A DNA stretch of 64,000 bases from Nitrospira sp. GTDB lineage: Bacteria; Nitrospirota; Nitrospiria; Nitrospirales; Nitrospiraceae. The notes beneath the pieces were generated by a model that saw only the letters and a list, made by a program, of their open reading frames with translations, had not been told where the DNA came from and did not search any database. This document shows positions 52,984 to 60,827 of the stretch, piece by piece; within the stretch, counting starts at the first letter, position 1, and each line of letters opens with the position of its first letter. The DNA lies in contig JACOEL010000007.1 of NCBI GenBank assembly GCA_024998625.1, positions 1 through 64,000 on the forward strand. Direction: 5' to 3'. Position numbers and translations under genes: made by a program.

Positions 52984-53583
52984 ATGGTAAGTATGTTTTC
53001 GAGTAAGCGTCAATCGATGGTTTCCAATGCACCAGCCCTCTTGAGCCGGCGCGGATTGTTGCGCGCGGCGACGACCGGGATGGCGCTGGCTGTGGTTCGC
53101 CTAGCCTTGCCGTCGGAGACGTGGGCGTCACGGTTACCCGATGGCCGGGTGAGTTTGTACAATCTCCATACCGATGAACGGTTGTCGGTGACGTACCGGG
53201 ACGAGGCAGGCGCGTACGATCAGGATGCGCTTAACGCGCTTAATCATTTTCTGCGTTGTCACCATACGAACGAAACCACCACGATGGACGTGCAACTCAT
53301 CGAATTCATCAATCTTGTCCAGAAGCGGGTCGGCGGCCGTCGTGAAGTGCATATCGTGTCCGGTTACCGCTCCCCCGAATATAACGAGCAGCTCATCAGA
53401 ATGGGTACGCGTGCGGCGCGTCACAGCTACCATGTGTCGGGGCAGGCTGTGGATGTGCAGATTCCCGGTGTGCCGCTGCGGACCTTGCGCGAGGTGGCGT
53501 TGCGGCTCGGTTGCGGCGGGGTGGGATATTATCCGCGTGGCAAGTTTGTCCATCTCGATTCAGGTCCCTTCCGTCACTGGTAA
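52984..53583 (+). CDS. Tat-exported M15-like (YcbK/DUF882) peptidase
   Basis: 199 residues. The N-terminus has the twin-arginine motif SRRGLLRA (residues 20-27) followed by a hydrophobic stretch ending near TWAS. The mature part is a DUF882/peptidase M15 fold: VSGYRSPEYN near 126, zinc ligands His and Asp in SYHVSGQAVDVQ (near 149-156) and His in FVHLDSG near 191. It probably trims peptidoglycan peptides or cross-links in the periplasm. It stands alone with the same orientation as the FKBP gene downstream. The ribosome-binding site is weak, and the second Met (residue 4) could also start it. Confidence 0.85.
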   Translation: MVSMFSSKRQSMVSNAPALLSRRGLLRAATTGMALAVVRLALPSETWASRLPDGRVSLYNLHTDERLSVTYRDEAGAYDQDALNALNHFLRCHHTNETTTMDVQLIEFINLVQKRVGGRREVHIVSGYRSPEYNEQLIRMGTRAARHSYHVSGQAVDVQIPGVPLRTLREVALRLGCGGVGYYPRGKFVHLDSGPFRHW

Positions 53584-53810
53584 CGACCAGTTCTTGCCGT
53601 TCCCTTTCAGTTCACGGCCAGTTTCACGGCCTCACCGGATCGCCTCCTCTCGGTGTGCAGATGCAGATCAACTGCTGGCCTGAGGATCATTCCCGCTATT
53701 TCCATGACCCCACGACTCCATCGTGATAGGGTGCTTCTGAATGCCGTCTCCAATGCATTGCCGTCCGTTTCCCGAACAGGAGCGGAGACTGCCGGTCAAG
53801 GGGCTGATTG

Positions 53811-54317
53811 ATGAACGTATCTAAGGGCGATTTCGTTTCAGTCGAATACACCATTCGCCTGGACGATGATCGCGTGATTGAAACAACCGTTGGTGAGGCG
53901 GCGCTGAGTTACACTCATGGGCAGAATGAGATCTTGCAGGGATTGGAAACCGGGCTTGATGGAATGGGGCTTGGAGCGGCCAAGGTTATCACCGTTAAGC
54001 CGGCCGATGCCTACGGAGAGATTCACCCCGAGGGATTCTTCGAAGTGCAGCGAGATCGTGTCCCGACGGAGGCGCAGCGGATCGGCACGAAGTTGGAAAC
54101 GACGGCTCCGGATGGCCGGGTGGTGTTTCCTTACGTCGCCGAGATCAGGCCGAATGTCATTGTGCTCGACCTCAATCACCCGCTTGCCGGCAGGACGTTG
54201 CGGTTCGATGTGAGAGTGGTGGATATTCAGCGTGGTGAGCGCCAGCTTGTCACGGGGGCATGCGCGCGCGAGAGACAGAGACTTAACCGACCAGGTCCGG
54301 GTTCATCCTGGCCATAG
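53811..54317 (+). CDS. FKBP-type peptidyl-prolyl isomerase, SlyD-like
   Basis: 168 residues. GDFVSVEYTIRLDDDRVIETT begins the FKBP fold, LPGLE-like QGLETGLDGMGLGA follows near residue 46, and an IF insert with YGEIHPEGFFEVQRD near 70 marks the SlyD class, which combines isomerase and chaperone action. LDLNHPLAGRTLRFDV near 125 closes the FKBP domain. There is no signal peptide and no His-rich metal tail. AAGGGG is seven bases before the ATG at 53811. Its 3' end overlaps the convergent OB-fold gene by 35 bases. Confidence 0.92.
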   Translation: MNVSKGDFVSVEYTIRLDDDRVIETTVGEAALSYTHGQNEILQGLETGLDGMGLGAAKVITVKPADAYGEIHPEGFFEVQRDRVPTEAQRIGTKLETTAPDGRVVFPYVAEIRPNVIVLDLNHPLAGRTLRFDVRVVDIQRGERQLVTGACARERQRLNRPGPGSSWP

Positions 54318-54720
54318 ACTGGACCGAGGTGGCCTTGATTTCGTTATACACAATGGCGCGGCCGGCCTGACGGAGGCGGCTGAATATCCCTTCCACCACC
54401 ACGTAGTCACCTTCCCGCACATCTGCTTTTCCAAGGCCCACAACTTTGACCGTTCCTGCGGTGTCTTGCAGAAGAAATCCGAACGCCGGATGACCGTCGC
54501 GATTGGTGGCAAGCTGAAAACTGCTTACGCGCCCGCTGACGGTGACGACTTGATGATCATAGTGATCCGGATGGGCGAGGAGTTCTGTCACTTCGACTAA
54601 GGCTGCGGCATGTGGGATGCCGACCGGCAATGCCCAAGCCATCATCGTCAACATACCGAGCAGGCACAGGATGCCTCTGGCGGTGCGCCTGAAAGACCGA
54701 CTGTCTTTATGTTGCAGCAT
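54283..54720 (-). CDS. Exported OB-fold protein
   Basis: 145 residues: N-terminal signal peptide (RRTARGILCLLGMLTMMAWAL), then an OB-fold (about 47-130: HYDHQVVTVSGRVSSFQ, FGFLLQDTAGTVKVV, GDYVVVEGIF) of the kind in periplasmic stress or nucleic-acid-binding-like proteins. No enzymatic motif is seen. The ATG at 54720 is preferred over 54804 because a TATAAT box lies just ten bases before it, inside the longer frame, and there is no ribosome-binding site, suggesting a leaderless message. The gene is convergent with, and overlaps, the FKBP gene. Confidence 0.75.
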   Translation of the reverse strand: MLQHKDSRSFRRTARGILCLLGMLTMMAWALPVGIPHAAALVEVTELLAHPDHYDHQVVTVSGRVSSFQLATNRDGHPAFGFLLQDTAGTVKVVGLGKADVREGDYVVVEGIFSRLRQAGRAIVYNEIKATSVQSMARMNPDLVG

Positions 54721-54729
54721 GATAGTTGG

Positions 54730-54758
54730 ATTATACAAAATTCGCTCCGGGCTGAGAA
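54730..54758 (-). promoter_or_regulatory. Promoter for a leaderless or near-leaderless mRNA of the OB-fold gene
   Basis: On the minus strand TTCTCA (54758-54753), a 17-base spacer and a perfect TATAAT (54735-54730) precede the ATG at 54720 by ten bases. Transcription would begin at or within about three bases of the start codon. Confidence 0.6.
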
Positions 54759-54847
54759 GGCGGACGTGAAAGAAACTTTTCTGAATAGCTGGAATGATGT
54801 GCAACCAGCGTAGTAAGCAGGTGCCGGCGTGTTACCGGAGTACCCGA

Positions 54848-56017
54848 CTACCGCCGTAGATCCTCGTGCGCTTCACCCATAAAACTTGTCAGCACATGTT
54901 GTTTCATCTGCCCGACTTCTTCCACGACCTGTTGAGTGGCTTGATCGGCCAGTGCCAAGGATTCCTTGCTGATCGGGGCCGTACGGGTCAACATTTCCTG
55001 CTCGAGCGCATCCGGGCTGGTATCGATTTCTGACAACACCGCCATCAGGCGCTGCAGGCCGAAGAGCGAGCGGGTATTCTCAGAATGGACGGCATTCGAG
55101 CTGGCGCCATGAACGAGTGACAGCCAGAATTTCCCTTCGAGATCCTCCCCCAGGGTGCCCCACGCGAAGGTGCGAAGCTTCTCCACGAGCGCATCTTCGG
55201 TTCGCTCCAATCCGTCATATTGTGCAATGGATCGCTCCACCGGTCGCTCCCCCAGGACGGCGAGGGTTTCTTTCCAGAGGTCAAGCGGCGCAGTTGCCGG
55301 TAGGTCCTTTGCCGACGAACGTTGGAGAGACGTTTGAACGGCCTGAAGGTACTGGTGGAGATGTTTGACCTTCCTCGCAGCGAGACTTCCGGCCGGAATG
55401 CCCCAAATATGCCCGATTTCGTGATCCTGCAAGGGCGCGGCATTAATCGATTTCCATTCCCGCTCCGAGAGTTCGAAACGTTTCCGGTACTTGTCCAACA
55501 AACGCAGCTGTGTCTGGATCTCAAGGCCAAGCCGGGCTTCCTGGTACGCTTCGGCGGAAATGTCGTCTTCATCCCATCGACGGTTCAAAAGCCGGATCGC
55601 CGGCTTGGGAACTGCGGCGCGGGCCTCTTGTTTGAGGGCAGTCAGAGCTGCAGCGTCCATTTTGTACTGTGTGAGCAGCAGGTCCGACCCGGCGCGAATC
55701 AACCCCTCGGCGAGGGCCATCATGCGCTTCATGGCTTCCATCTGAAGCCAGAGCCGTTCTCGTCGCAACCGGACCCGGCGGCGATATTCGTCACGGCGGC
55801 TCGTCACATCACGAAGCGCGTCCTGTTTCACGACCTGGTGAATTGGTTTCGAGCCGGCGACGCAACGCGGATCGGGTCGATCAGCCGCGATGTGGATGAT
55901 CTCTTCTTCCGTGATGTCGAAATGCTGCAACAGCAGCAGCTTGAGCATGATGCGGCCCTGAATCGGGGCCTGTTCGATGGTCGAGGCGATCAGTTCTGGG
56001 GTGAGCAAAGCGGTCAT
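54848..56017 (-). CDS. Conserved-looking hypothetical helical protein
   Basis: 389 residues, not recognised. It is almost wholly alpha-helical by composition, rich in Leu, Ala, Arg and Glu, with coiled-coil-like stretches (YRRRVRLRRERLWLQMEAMKRM near 80 and the C-terminal 60 residues). No signal peptide, transmembrane segment or catalytic motif is visible. The ATG at 56017 follows GAGGGG by seven bases; a longer frame extending to 56191 overlaps the upstream small gene and is rejected. It forms a two-gene unit with the 70-residue protein upstream. Confidence 0.75.
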   Translation of the reverse strand: MTALLTPELIASTIEQAPIQGRIMLKLLLLQHFDITEEEIIHIAADRPDPRCVAGSKPIHQVVKQDALRDVTSRRDEYRRRVRLRRERLWLQMEAMKRMMALAEGLIRAGSDLLLTQYKMDAAALTALKQEARAAVPKPAIRLLNRRWDEDDISAEAYQEARLGLEIQTQLRLLDKYRKRFELSEREWKSINAAPLQDHEIGHIWGIPAGSLAARKVKHLHQYLQAVQTSLQRSSAKDLPATAPLDLWKETLAVLGERPVERSIAQYDGLERTEDALVEKLRTFAWGTLGEDLEGKFWLSLVHGASSNAVHSENTRSLFGLQRLMAVLSEIDTSPDALEQEMLTRTAPISKESLALADQATQQVVEEVGQMKQHVLTSFMGEAHEDLRR

Positions 56018-56051
56018 AGTGTGGCCCCTCGTGCGACGTAAAAAGGTTCGC

Positions 56052-56264
56052 TCAGGCCGTGCCTTGATGGCTGTTTTCAAGGTAGACCGCGACATATTCA
56101 CGGATTTCCTGGATGCTGCCGCTCGCAAACAATTCCCGAGGAATTTCGACCCGCACCAGCTTGGCAGGGTCGACTCCCCGGTCGATGGCATATTCTTCGT
56201 CGATATACAGGGTCACGGAACCGTCAGGAAAGCGGATGGCATAGACCGCGCTGTTTTCGGCCAT
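56052..56264 (-). CDS. Small hypothetical protein
   Basis: 70 residues, not recognised. It is acidic with a beta-then-alpha pattern (YAIRFPDGSVTLYIDEEYAID, then RVEIPRELFASGSIQEIREYVA). GGAG eight bases before the ATG supports it as a gene. It ends 34 bases before the 389-residue hypothetical, and the two are probably co-transcribed. Confidence 0.7.
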   Translation of the reverse strand: MAENSAVYAIRFPDGSVTLYIDEEYAIDRGVDPAKLVRVEIPRELFASGSIQEIREYVAVYLENSHQGTA

Positions 56265-56365
56265 GGAGGCTGCTCCATCTGATGTTGTGGAACGGTATAG
56301 CTATTACAGGTAACACAGCCCCAGCCCGAGTGTCAAAACGCGTCGGGGGGGGTGATATGGGGTGC

Positions 56366-57028
56366 TCAGAGTCGGAAGACGCCCCTCCGCGCGATCACGT
56401 AACTTGTAAAGACGATGAGAGCGATGAGGAGGGTGTTCCGGATCCGGCCGGGGCCAAAACAGGCCAGATTGACGAGGGCATTCGTGGTGCCGTAGGCGGC
56501 ATAGACCAGATAGATCAGGAGGGACCATTTCTTGATCTGCAAGAAGCCATACCCGACGAGGGTATGGAGAAGCGGTGACAGCGCTTTGGTGATGAACCCG
56601 GCCGAGCCGTCCAGTCTGGAACAAAAAAACGGTAGCAGGTAATCGGGATTTCTTGCGATCAAGAGGGCATCGTTCCCAGCACTGACCAGAAAGAGAAGCC
56701 CGAGAAACCTGATGTCGTGTCCCTGCGCCCAGGCGATTCGGGTACTGCGGGCCAGGTCCGAGCCGCTCTCGGACGGTCCGAGAGCCGCATCATAGCTCTG
56801 CAGTGCCCACCAGGGAAGGGCCAACAACATAAAGAAAAAGACTTCGGCTGCTCGACCGGAGACCCGCCCGAGTGCCAGGCTCAAAAGGATCAGGAGAATG
56901 GTGCCCAGGCCGTAGAAGAGTCCTGCGCAATATCGTCCCCTAATGAGTTGTCCGAGTCCAGGGAATAGGGCCGAGTAGACAGCTGCGGCGCGATCCGGGA
57001 TAGCGTAAGAAGTGTCGTGAGTGGACAT
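56366..57028 (-). CDS. Integral membrane protein with PGLGQ-type N-terminus
   Basis: 220 residues with about five hydrophobic segments (near 38-55, 62-75, 106-120, 160-180 and 195-212). The beginning AAVYSALFPGLGQLIRGRYCAGLFYG resembles the PGLGQ-type two-helix module found in TM2/DUF5683-like proteins, but the rest is not recognised. A weak ribosome-binding site precedes the ATG at 57028. It lies between the small hypothetical and the Cld-family gene on the same strand, separated from the latter by a hairpin terminator. Confidence 0.75.
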   Translation of the reverse strand: MSTHDTSYAIPDRAAAVYSALFPGLGQLIRGRYCAGLFYGLGTILLILLSLALGRVSGRAAEVFFFMLLALPWWALQSYDAALGPSESGSDLARSTRIAWAQGHDIRFLGLLFLVSAGNDALLIARNPDYLLPFFCSRLDGSAGFITKALSPLLHTLVGYGFLQIKKWSLLIYLVYAAYGTTNALVNLACFGPGRIRNTLLIALIVFTSYVIARRGVFRL

Positions 57029-57075
57029 GGATGAAGAACGCGATGGGGCTAACCGCGCATCTGGATAGAAACGGC

Positions 57076-57105
57076 ACGGCCTTCGATCAAGGGATCGAAG
57101 GCCGT
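57076..57105. terminator. Perfect 13-bp hairpin terminator after the Cld-family gene
   Basis: ACGGCCTTCGATC (57076-57088) and GATCGAAGGCCGT (57093-57105) pair perfectly around AAGG. It begins 27 bases after the stop of the Cld-family gene at 57132 and precedes the membrane-protein gene. The T-tract in the minus direction is short (GCCGTTTCT), so termination may be partial. Confidence 0.7.
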
Positions 57106-57131
57106 ATCCATAGACTATTGTTCATCCGTTG

Positions 57132-57839
57132 TTAGCCGCCCAGGGTATCCAAGGCTTCTTTGAGGCTCTTGCGGATGCAGGTGAAAATCGGGGTGTCGCG
57201 CAAGGTGTACCGGCTGCCTTCGGTTTCCCGGAGCGCCATGACAAGATCCAGGAAGTCTTCCGGCTTATCGCTCTCGAAGGCCACAACCCATTCCTGATCG
57301 TCGAGACCGAAGGAATAGGTGGTGTTAAGCTTCACCGAGGGGAAGCGATGGCCGACTTCAATGTGTTCGTCCATCATGCCCTGCCGCGCTGCCTTGGTGA
57401 GGAGGAACCATTCGCGGGTTTTCACGAACGGATAGACGAAAATGTACTTGGCTTTGCCGGGGACCACGGTGAGCCGCTTGCTTTCCTGGTTTTCATGCGT
57501 ATGGTGATCGACATAAATCGAGCGTTTGGTGATTGCGAGGTACGAATAGGGATTGTACAGATACTTGCCCAATCCGGATGCCATGATCTTCGTGCTCATT
57601 TCCTGGAACAGTTCAAGCTCGTAGCTGATGCGCCAGAGCATCAGGTCGCAGTCACCTCGAATACCCACCGTGGTGTACGCGATGACGAGCACTTTTCCCT
57701 GATACTCTTCGACGGCACGGAGAAACTCCTGCTTTCCGCGTGTGCGTTCATCTTCAGGAAGCCGACGCCAAGCGGGATCGATCTTATAGAAGGTAAAATT
57801 GACGTATTGACGGCGGGGTGCTTGTTCGGGGCTGGACAT
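57132..57839 (-). CDS. Chlorite dismutase/HemQ-family heme protein
   Basis: 235 residues, the size of the long (pentameric) Cld lineage known from Nitrospira. Two ferredoxin-like halves can be followed; the proximal heme ligand is His159 in MMDEHIEVG. Thirteen residues on, where chlorite-degrading enzymes have the distal Arg (H160/R173 in the N. defluvii enzyme as I recall it), this protein has Asn172 (VKLNTTYSFGLDDQE). It is therefore unlikely to be an efficient chlorite dismutase. A coproheme decarboxylase (ChdC/HemQ) or another heme role is more likely. GGAGGG precedes the ATG at 57839, and a promoter with a perfect TTGACA lies upstream. Confidence 0.85.
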   Translation of the reverse strand: MSSPEQAPRRQYVNFTFYKIDPAWRRLPEDERTRGKQEFLRAVEEYQGKVLVIAYTTVGIRGDCDLMLWRISYELELFQEMSTKIMASGLGKYLYNPYSYLAITKRSIYVDHHTHENQESKRLTVVPGKAKYIFVYPFVKTREWFLLTKAARQGMMDEHIEVGHRFPSVKLNTTYSFGLDDQEWVVAFESDKPEDFLDLVMALRETEGSRYTLRDTPIFTCIRKSLKEALDTLGG

Positions 57840-57889
57840 GACGAACCCTCCAGGCAACTTCTTGATAATGTAAAAGAATAAGCGTTAGC

Positions 57890-57919
57890 TCTTTAGCATT
57901 TCGTCTCTGGGGCTGTCAA
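57890..57919 (-). promoter_or_regulatory. Candidate promoter of the Cld-family gene
   Basis: On the minus strand a perfect TTGACA (57919-57914) is followed after 18 bases by TAAAGA (57895-57890), preceded by an extended -10 TG. The leader to the ATG at 57839 would be about 45 bases. A second perfect TTGACA lies on the plus strand at 57947-57952, facing the divergent gene at 57985. Confidence 0.45.
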
Positions 57920-57984
57920 CAGAGTCCGGGGTGCGCGGGGCTCGAATTGACAGGCCCACATCGATCTGATACTGCCTGCATACG

Positions 57985-58596
57985 ATGCGCGGCGTTCGAA
58001 GATTGCCGGTCGGATTCTGGCTCGTGGGAAGCCTTGTCGTGGTCCTGTCGAGGAGCGCGGGCTCCTCGTATGCCATCGAAGTGCAGCCGACTGCCGAACA
58101 GATTCAGGCGCAGGTGGAGCGTGGAAAGCTGGCTGCCAGCCAAGGTGTCTCCCCGGAGCAGCTGCATACCTGGTTCGGTGCGACCGAGGACCTTGCTCCG
58201 CGCGGTTTTATCATGACGAAGCTGGGAAGCCTGCTGGTGATGGCCAATCACCTTGCGCTGCGCGCCTTGTCGCCGACCGACCAGGATATTGCTCAGGTCC
58301 TGGCGAACGAGCATGTGCTGGTCAATGTGGTCTTATACGGGGACCGCGTCAATTTTGCCGCCGACAGTTACATTGTGCTGGAGCAGGCCGGCCGGACGGT
58401 GAAGCCCTCCACCGTGCGATTTGATGCCAGGGGCGATCGTACGACGGTGTGGCCGCAGCAGCCTGCCTACCGTGCGAAGGTGATCGCGCAATTCGCTTAC
58501 GCGGAACTCGACCCACGTGCGAAGACGACGCTCACGGTATTTCCCTCAAGTGGAGGCCAGGTCAGCTTCGAACTGGACTTCTCGCGGATCGAATAA
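57985..58596 (+). CDS. Exported hypothetical protein
   Basis: 203 residues, not recognised. A signal peptide (hydrophobic 11-23, cleavage near SSYA) is followed by a mixed alpha/beta domain with FDARGDRTTVWPQQPAYRAKV and a beta-rich C-terminus, with no catalytic motif visible. The start is uncertain; the ATG at 57985 lacks a clear ribosome-binding site. It is divergent from the Cld-family gene and 47 bases before cinA, so it may be the first gene of a cinA-thpR unit. Confidence 0.7.
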   Translation: MRGVRRLPVGFWLVGSLVVVLSRSAGSSYAIEVQPTAEQIQAQVERGKLAASQGVSPEQLHTWFGATEDLAPRGFIMTKLGSLLVMANHLALRALSPTDQDIAQVLANEHVLVNVVLYGDRVNFAADSYIVLEQAGRTVKPSTVRFDARGDRTTVWPQQPAYRAKVIAQFAYAELDPRAKTTLTVFPSSGGQVSFELDFSRIE

Positions 58597-58643
58597 TATC
58601 AGTCCCTCTCCATGGCTCTGCCTATCGCAAAGGTGTATTCCGC

Positions 58644-59924
58644 ATGAGTAAGACCACAACCTGGACGGCTGAAACCATCGCCGTCGGATCGGAGTTGCTG
58701 CTCGGCGGCCGCCTCGACACGAATTCGCTCTTCATTGCCGAGCGCCTCGCCGCCTGCGGAATTGAGCTTCGATATAAGACCACGGTCGGCGATGACCTGT
58801 CCGACATGGTAGCTGTGTTGAAGACGGCGTTACGGCGCGCCCGCGTGGTGATTCTCACCGGTGGGCTGGGGCCGACGATCGACGACCTCACGCGGGAAGC
58901 CGTGGCGAAAGCGACGGGCCACCGCTTGAGCCGGCGCAAGGCCGCTCTGGAGGGGATGATTGCACGGTTGGCCGAATGGGGGCGAACCCCGACCACCACG
59001 CAGTTTCGCCAGGCCATGATTCCCGCCCGTGCGGAAATTCTCTCCAATCCGGTCGGAACGGCCCCGGGGTTTTCTCTTGTCTGGAAGGGTACGTTTCTCA
59101 CCGCCTTGCCCGGGGTGCCGCGTGAGATGGAACCGATGGTGCGTGATGGCGTGCTGCCGCAGTTGCGGGCGTGGATGCGCACACAGAAGAGGCTCAGCGC
59201 GTCGCCCATGATCCGGCGGGTGCTCCACACGTCCGGTGTGCCGGAATCAGTCGTGGACCAGGCCCTGGTCGGGCTTGTTCCCAAAGGTTGTACGATTCAA
59301 CTCGGCATCTATGCTTCTCCAATGGAAGTCATGGTGTCACTGACTGGACCGGCTGGGGCACAGGGGGGTGTCACCATCGAGCAGTTGTTGAAGGAAGCCA
59401 AGGCGCGACTCGGTGACATCGTTTATGGAGAAGAAGATGACACCATGGAATCGGTGGTCGGCCGGCTGCTCAACGAGCAGAAGTTGACTCTCGCCGTCGC
59501 CGAATCCTGTACCGGTGGATTGATCGGCCATCGGTTGACGCAGGTGCCGGGCTCATCGGCATACGTTGACCGGGTGGCTGTCACCTATAGCAATCGTGCC
59601 AAGGTCGAGATGTTGGGTGTGCCGTCGGGAGTAATCCAACAGTTTGGGGCAGTCAGCGCGGACGTCGCCGCCGCAATGGCTCGGGGCATTCGTGAGCGGA
59701 GCGGCGCCTCCGTCGGTGTGAGCGTGACCGGCATCGCCGGGCCCGGTGGCGCGACCGAGAGTAAGCCGGTGGGCCTGGTCTATGTGGGGCTCGACGGCGG
59801 GCAGGGCGAGGCGATGACGAAAGAGTTTCGTTTTCACGGCGGTGACCGTGCCGTGATCAAGCAACGGTCCTCGCAGGCGGCGCTCGATCTGCTTCGTCGC
59901 TGGTTGATCAAGAAGGGATGCTAA
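58644..59924 (+). CDS. cinA: CinA family protein: MocF-like domain plus NMN deamidase domain
   Basis: 426 residues with the full two-domain layout. The N-terminal half is a molybdopterin-binding-like domain (AVGSELLLGG near residue 12, LTGGLGPTIDDLTREA near 72) known to act on ADP-ribose/COG1058-type substrates. The C-terminal half (about 265-426) is the PncC-type NMN deamidase, with AVAESCTGGLIGHRL near 282 carrying the catalytic Ser and SVTGIAGPGGATE near 362. It recycles NMN from NAD breakdown. ATG 58644 is chosen at the natural family start. Its stop is followed directly by thpR (TAA-ATG). Confidence 0.93.
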   Translation: MSKTTTWTAETIAVGSELLLGGRLDTNSLFIAERLAACGIELRYKTTVGDDLSDMVAVLKTALRRARVVILTGGLGPTIDDLTREAVAKATGHRLSRRKAALEGMIARLAEWGRTPTTTQFRQAMIPARAEILSNPVGTAPGFSLVWKGTFLTALPGVPREMEPMVRDGVLPQLRAWMRTQKRLSASPMIRRVLHTSGVPESVVDQALVGLVPKGCTIQLGIYASPMEVMVSLTGPAGAQGGVTIEQLLKEAKARLGDIVYGEEDDTMESVVGRLLNEQKLTLAVAESCTGGLIGHRLTQVPGSSAYVDRVAVTYSNRAKVEMLGVPSGVIQQFGAVSADVAAAMARGIRERSGASVGVSVTGIAGPGGATESKPVGLVYVGLDGGQGEAMTKEFRFHGGDRAVIKQRSSQAALDLLRRWLIKKGC

Positions 59925-60542
59925 ATGGTCCGGGCATTCCTGGCCATCGAGTTGCCGCAGGAATTGCGCACGACGCTCGCCCCTATTGAGCAGGACATGA
60001 AGCGACTACTCGAACGAACGGTCGATCGCCATGTGAGGATCAGCTGGGTTCTGCCGGATTCGATGCACCTCACCCTCAGATTTCTCGGCGACACAGCCGA
60101 CGAATCGATTGAGCCGCTTTGTGAAGCCCTCGAAGAGTCCATGTCAGCGCATCAGGCAATTCCTATCCCTCTCGAACGACTGGGTACGTTTCCGCGCCCG
60201 CAGGCACCGCGGGTGCTGTGGGTGGGACCCTCAGGGAGTTGGGAACAAGGCCGGGACGCGCAGCGGCTCGCAGCTCTTTATCGTGCGGTGGAGGCCTGTT
60301 GCCGGGCGGCGAATTTTGCGCCGGAAGAGCGGCCGTTCAGTCCGCATTTGACGCTCGCACGGATTAAGGAAGGGGCGCGGCAGGTCGGACAGGCGCTGGC
60401 GCAGCACGGGTTGTTGGAACGGACGGTGACGGTCGGTACGTTGCCGGTCGAGGCAATCGTCCTCATGAAAAGTGAACTGCGTCCCACCGGCTCGGCCTAT
60501 ACGAAACTCTGGGAATGTCCGCTGGCCTCCTCCGCGACGTAA
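59925..60542 (+). CDS. thpR: RNA 2',3'-cyclic phosphodiesterase (2'-5' RNA ligase family)
   Basis: 205 residues with both HxTx motifs of the 2H phosphoesterase fold: HLTL in SMHLTLRFLGD near residue 46 and HLTL in FSPHLTLARIKE near 142. The enzyme opens 2',3'-cyclic phosphates on RNA and, in vitro, joins tRNA halves. It begins immediately after the cinA stop, which is a common pairing, so the two are surely co-transcribed. Confidence 0.93.
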   Translation: MVRAFLAIELPQELRTTLAPIEQDMKRLLERTVDRHVRISWVLPDSMHLTLRFLGDTADESIEPLCEALEESMSAHQAIPIPLERLGTFPRPQAPRVLWVGPSGSWEQGRDAQRLAALYRAVEACCRAANFAPEERPFSPHLTLARIKEGARQVGQALAQHGLLERTVTVGTLPVEAIVLMKSELRPTGSAYTKLWECPLASSAT

Positions 60543-60827
60543 GGATCTTATCGCCGGCCCAACGTTGCCGGAAGTGGTGTCATGCTTGGGGCGCCCCGCC
60601 ACTAGTGCTCGGCCGGGCCCTCATCAGAAACGGTCCAGTGCCTCGCTCTTGATTCGCGGAAGGTCAATGCATGGAAGTCTTCCGATGTTCAAGGCCCCGA
60701 ATGGTATGATGATCGGAAATAGGCTACGAGCCCATGCGCAACGCAATCTACTACCGGTCGGGCGGGAGTCCAGCAAGTCGCATCAAGCACGTACAGCATG
60801 CAGATCTAGAAAGTTGATCTATTCACT

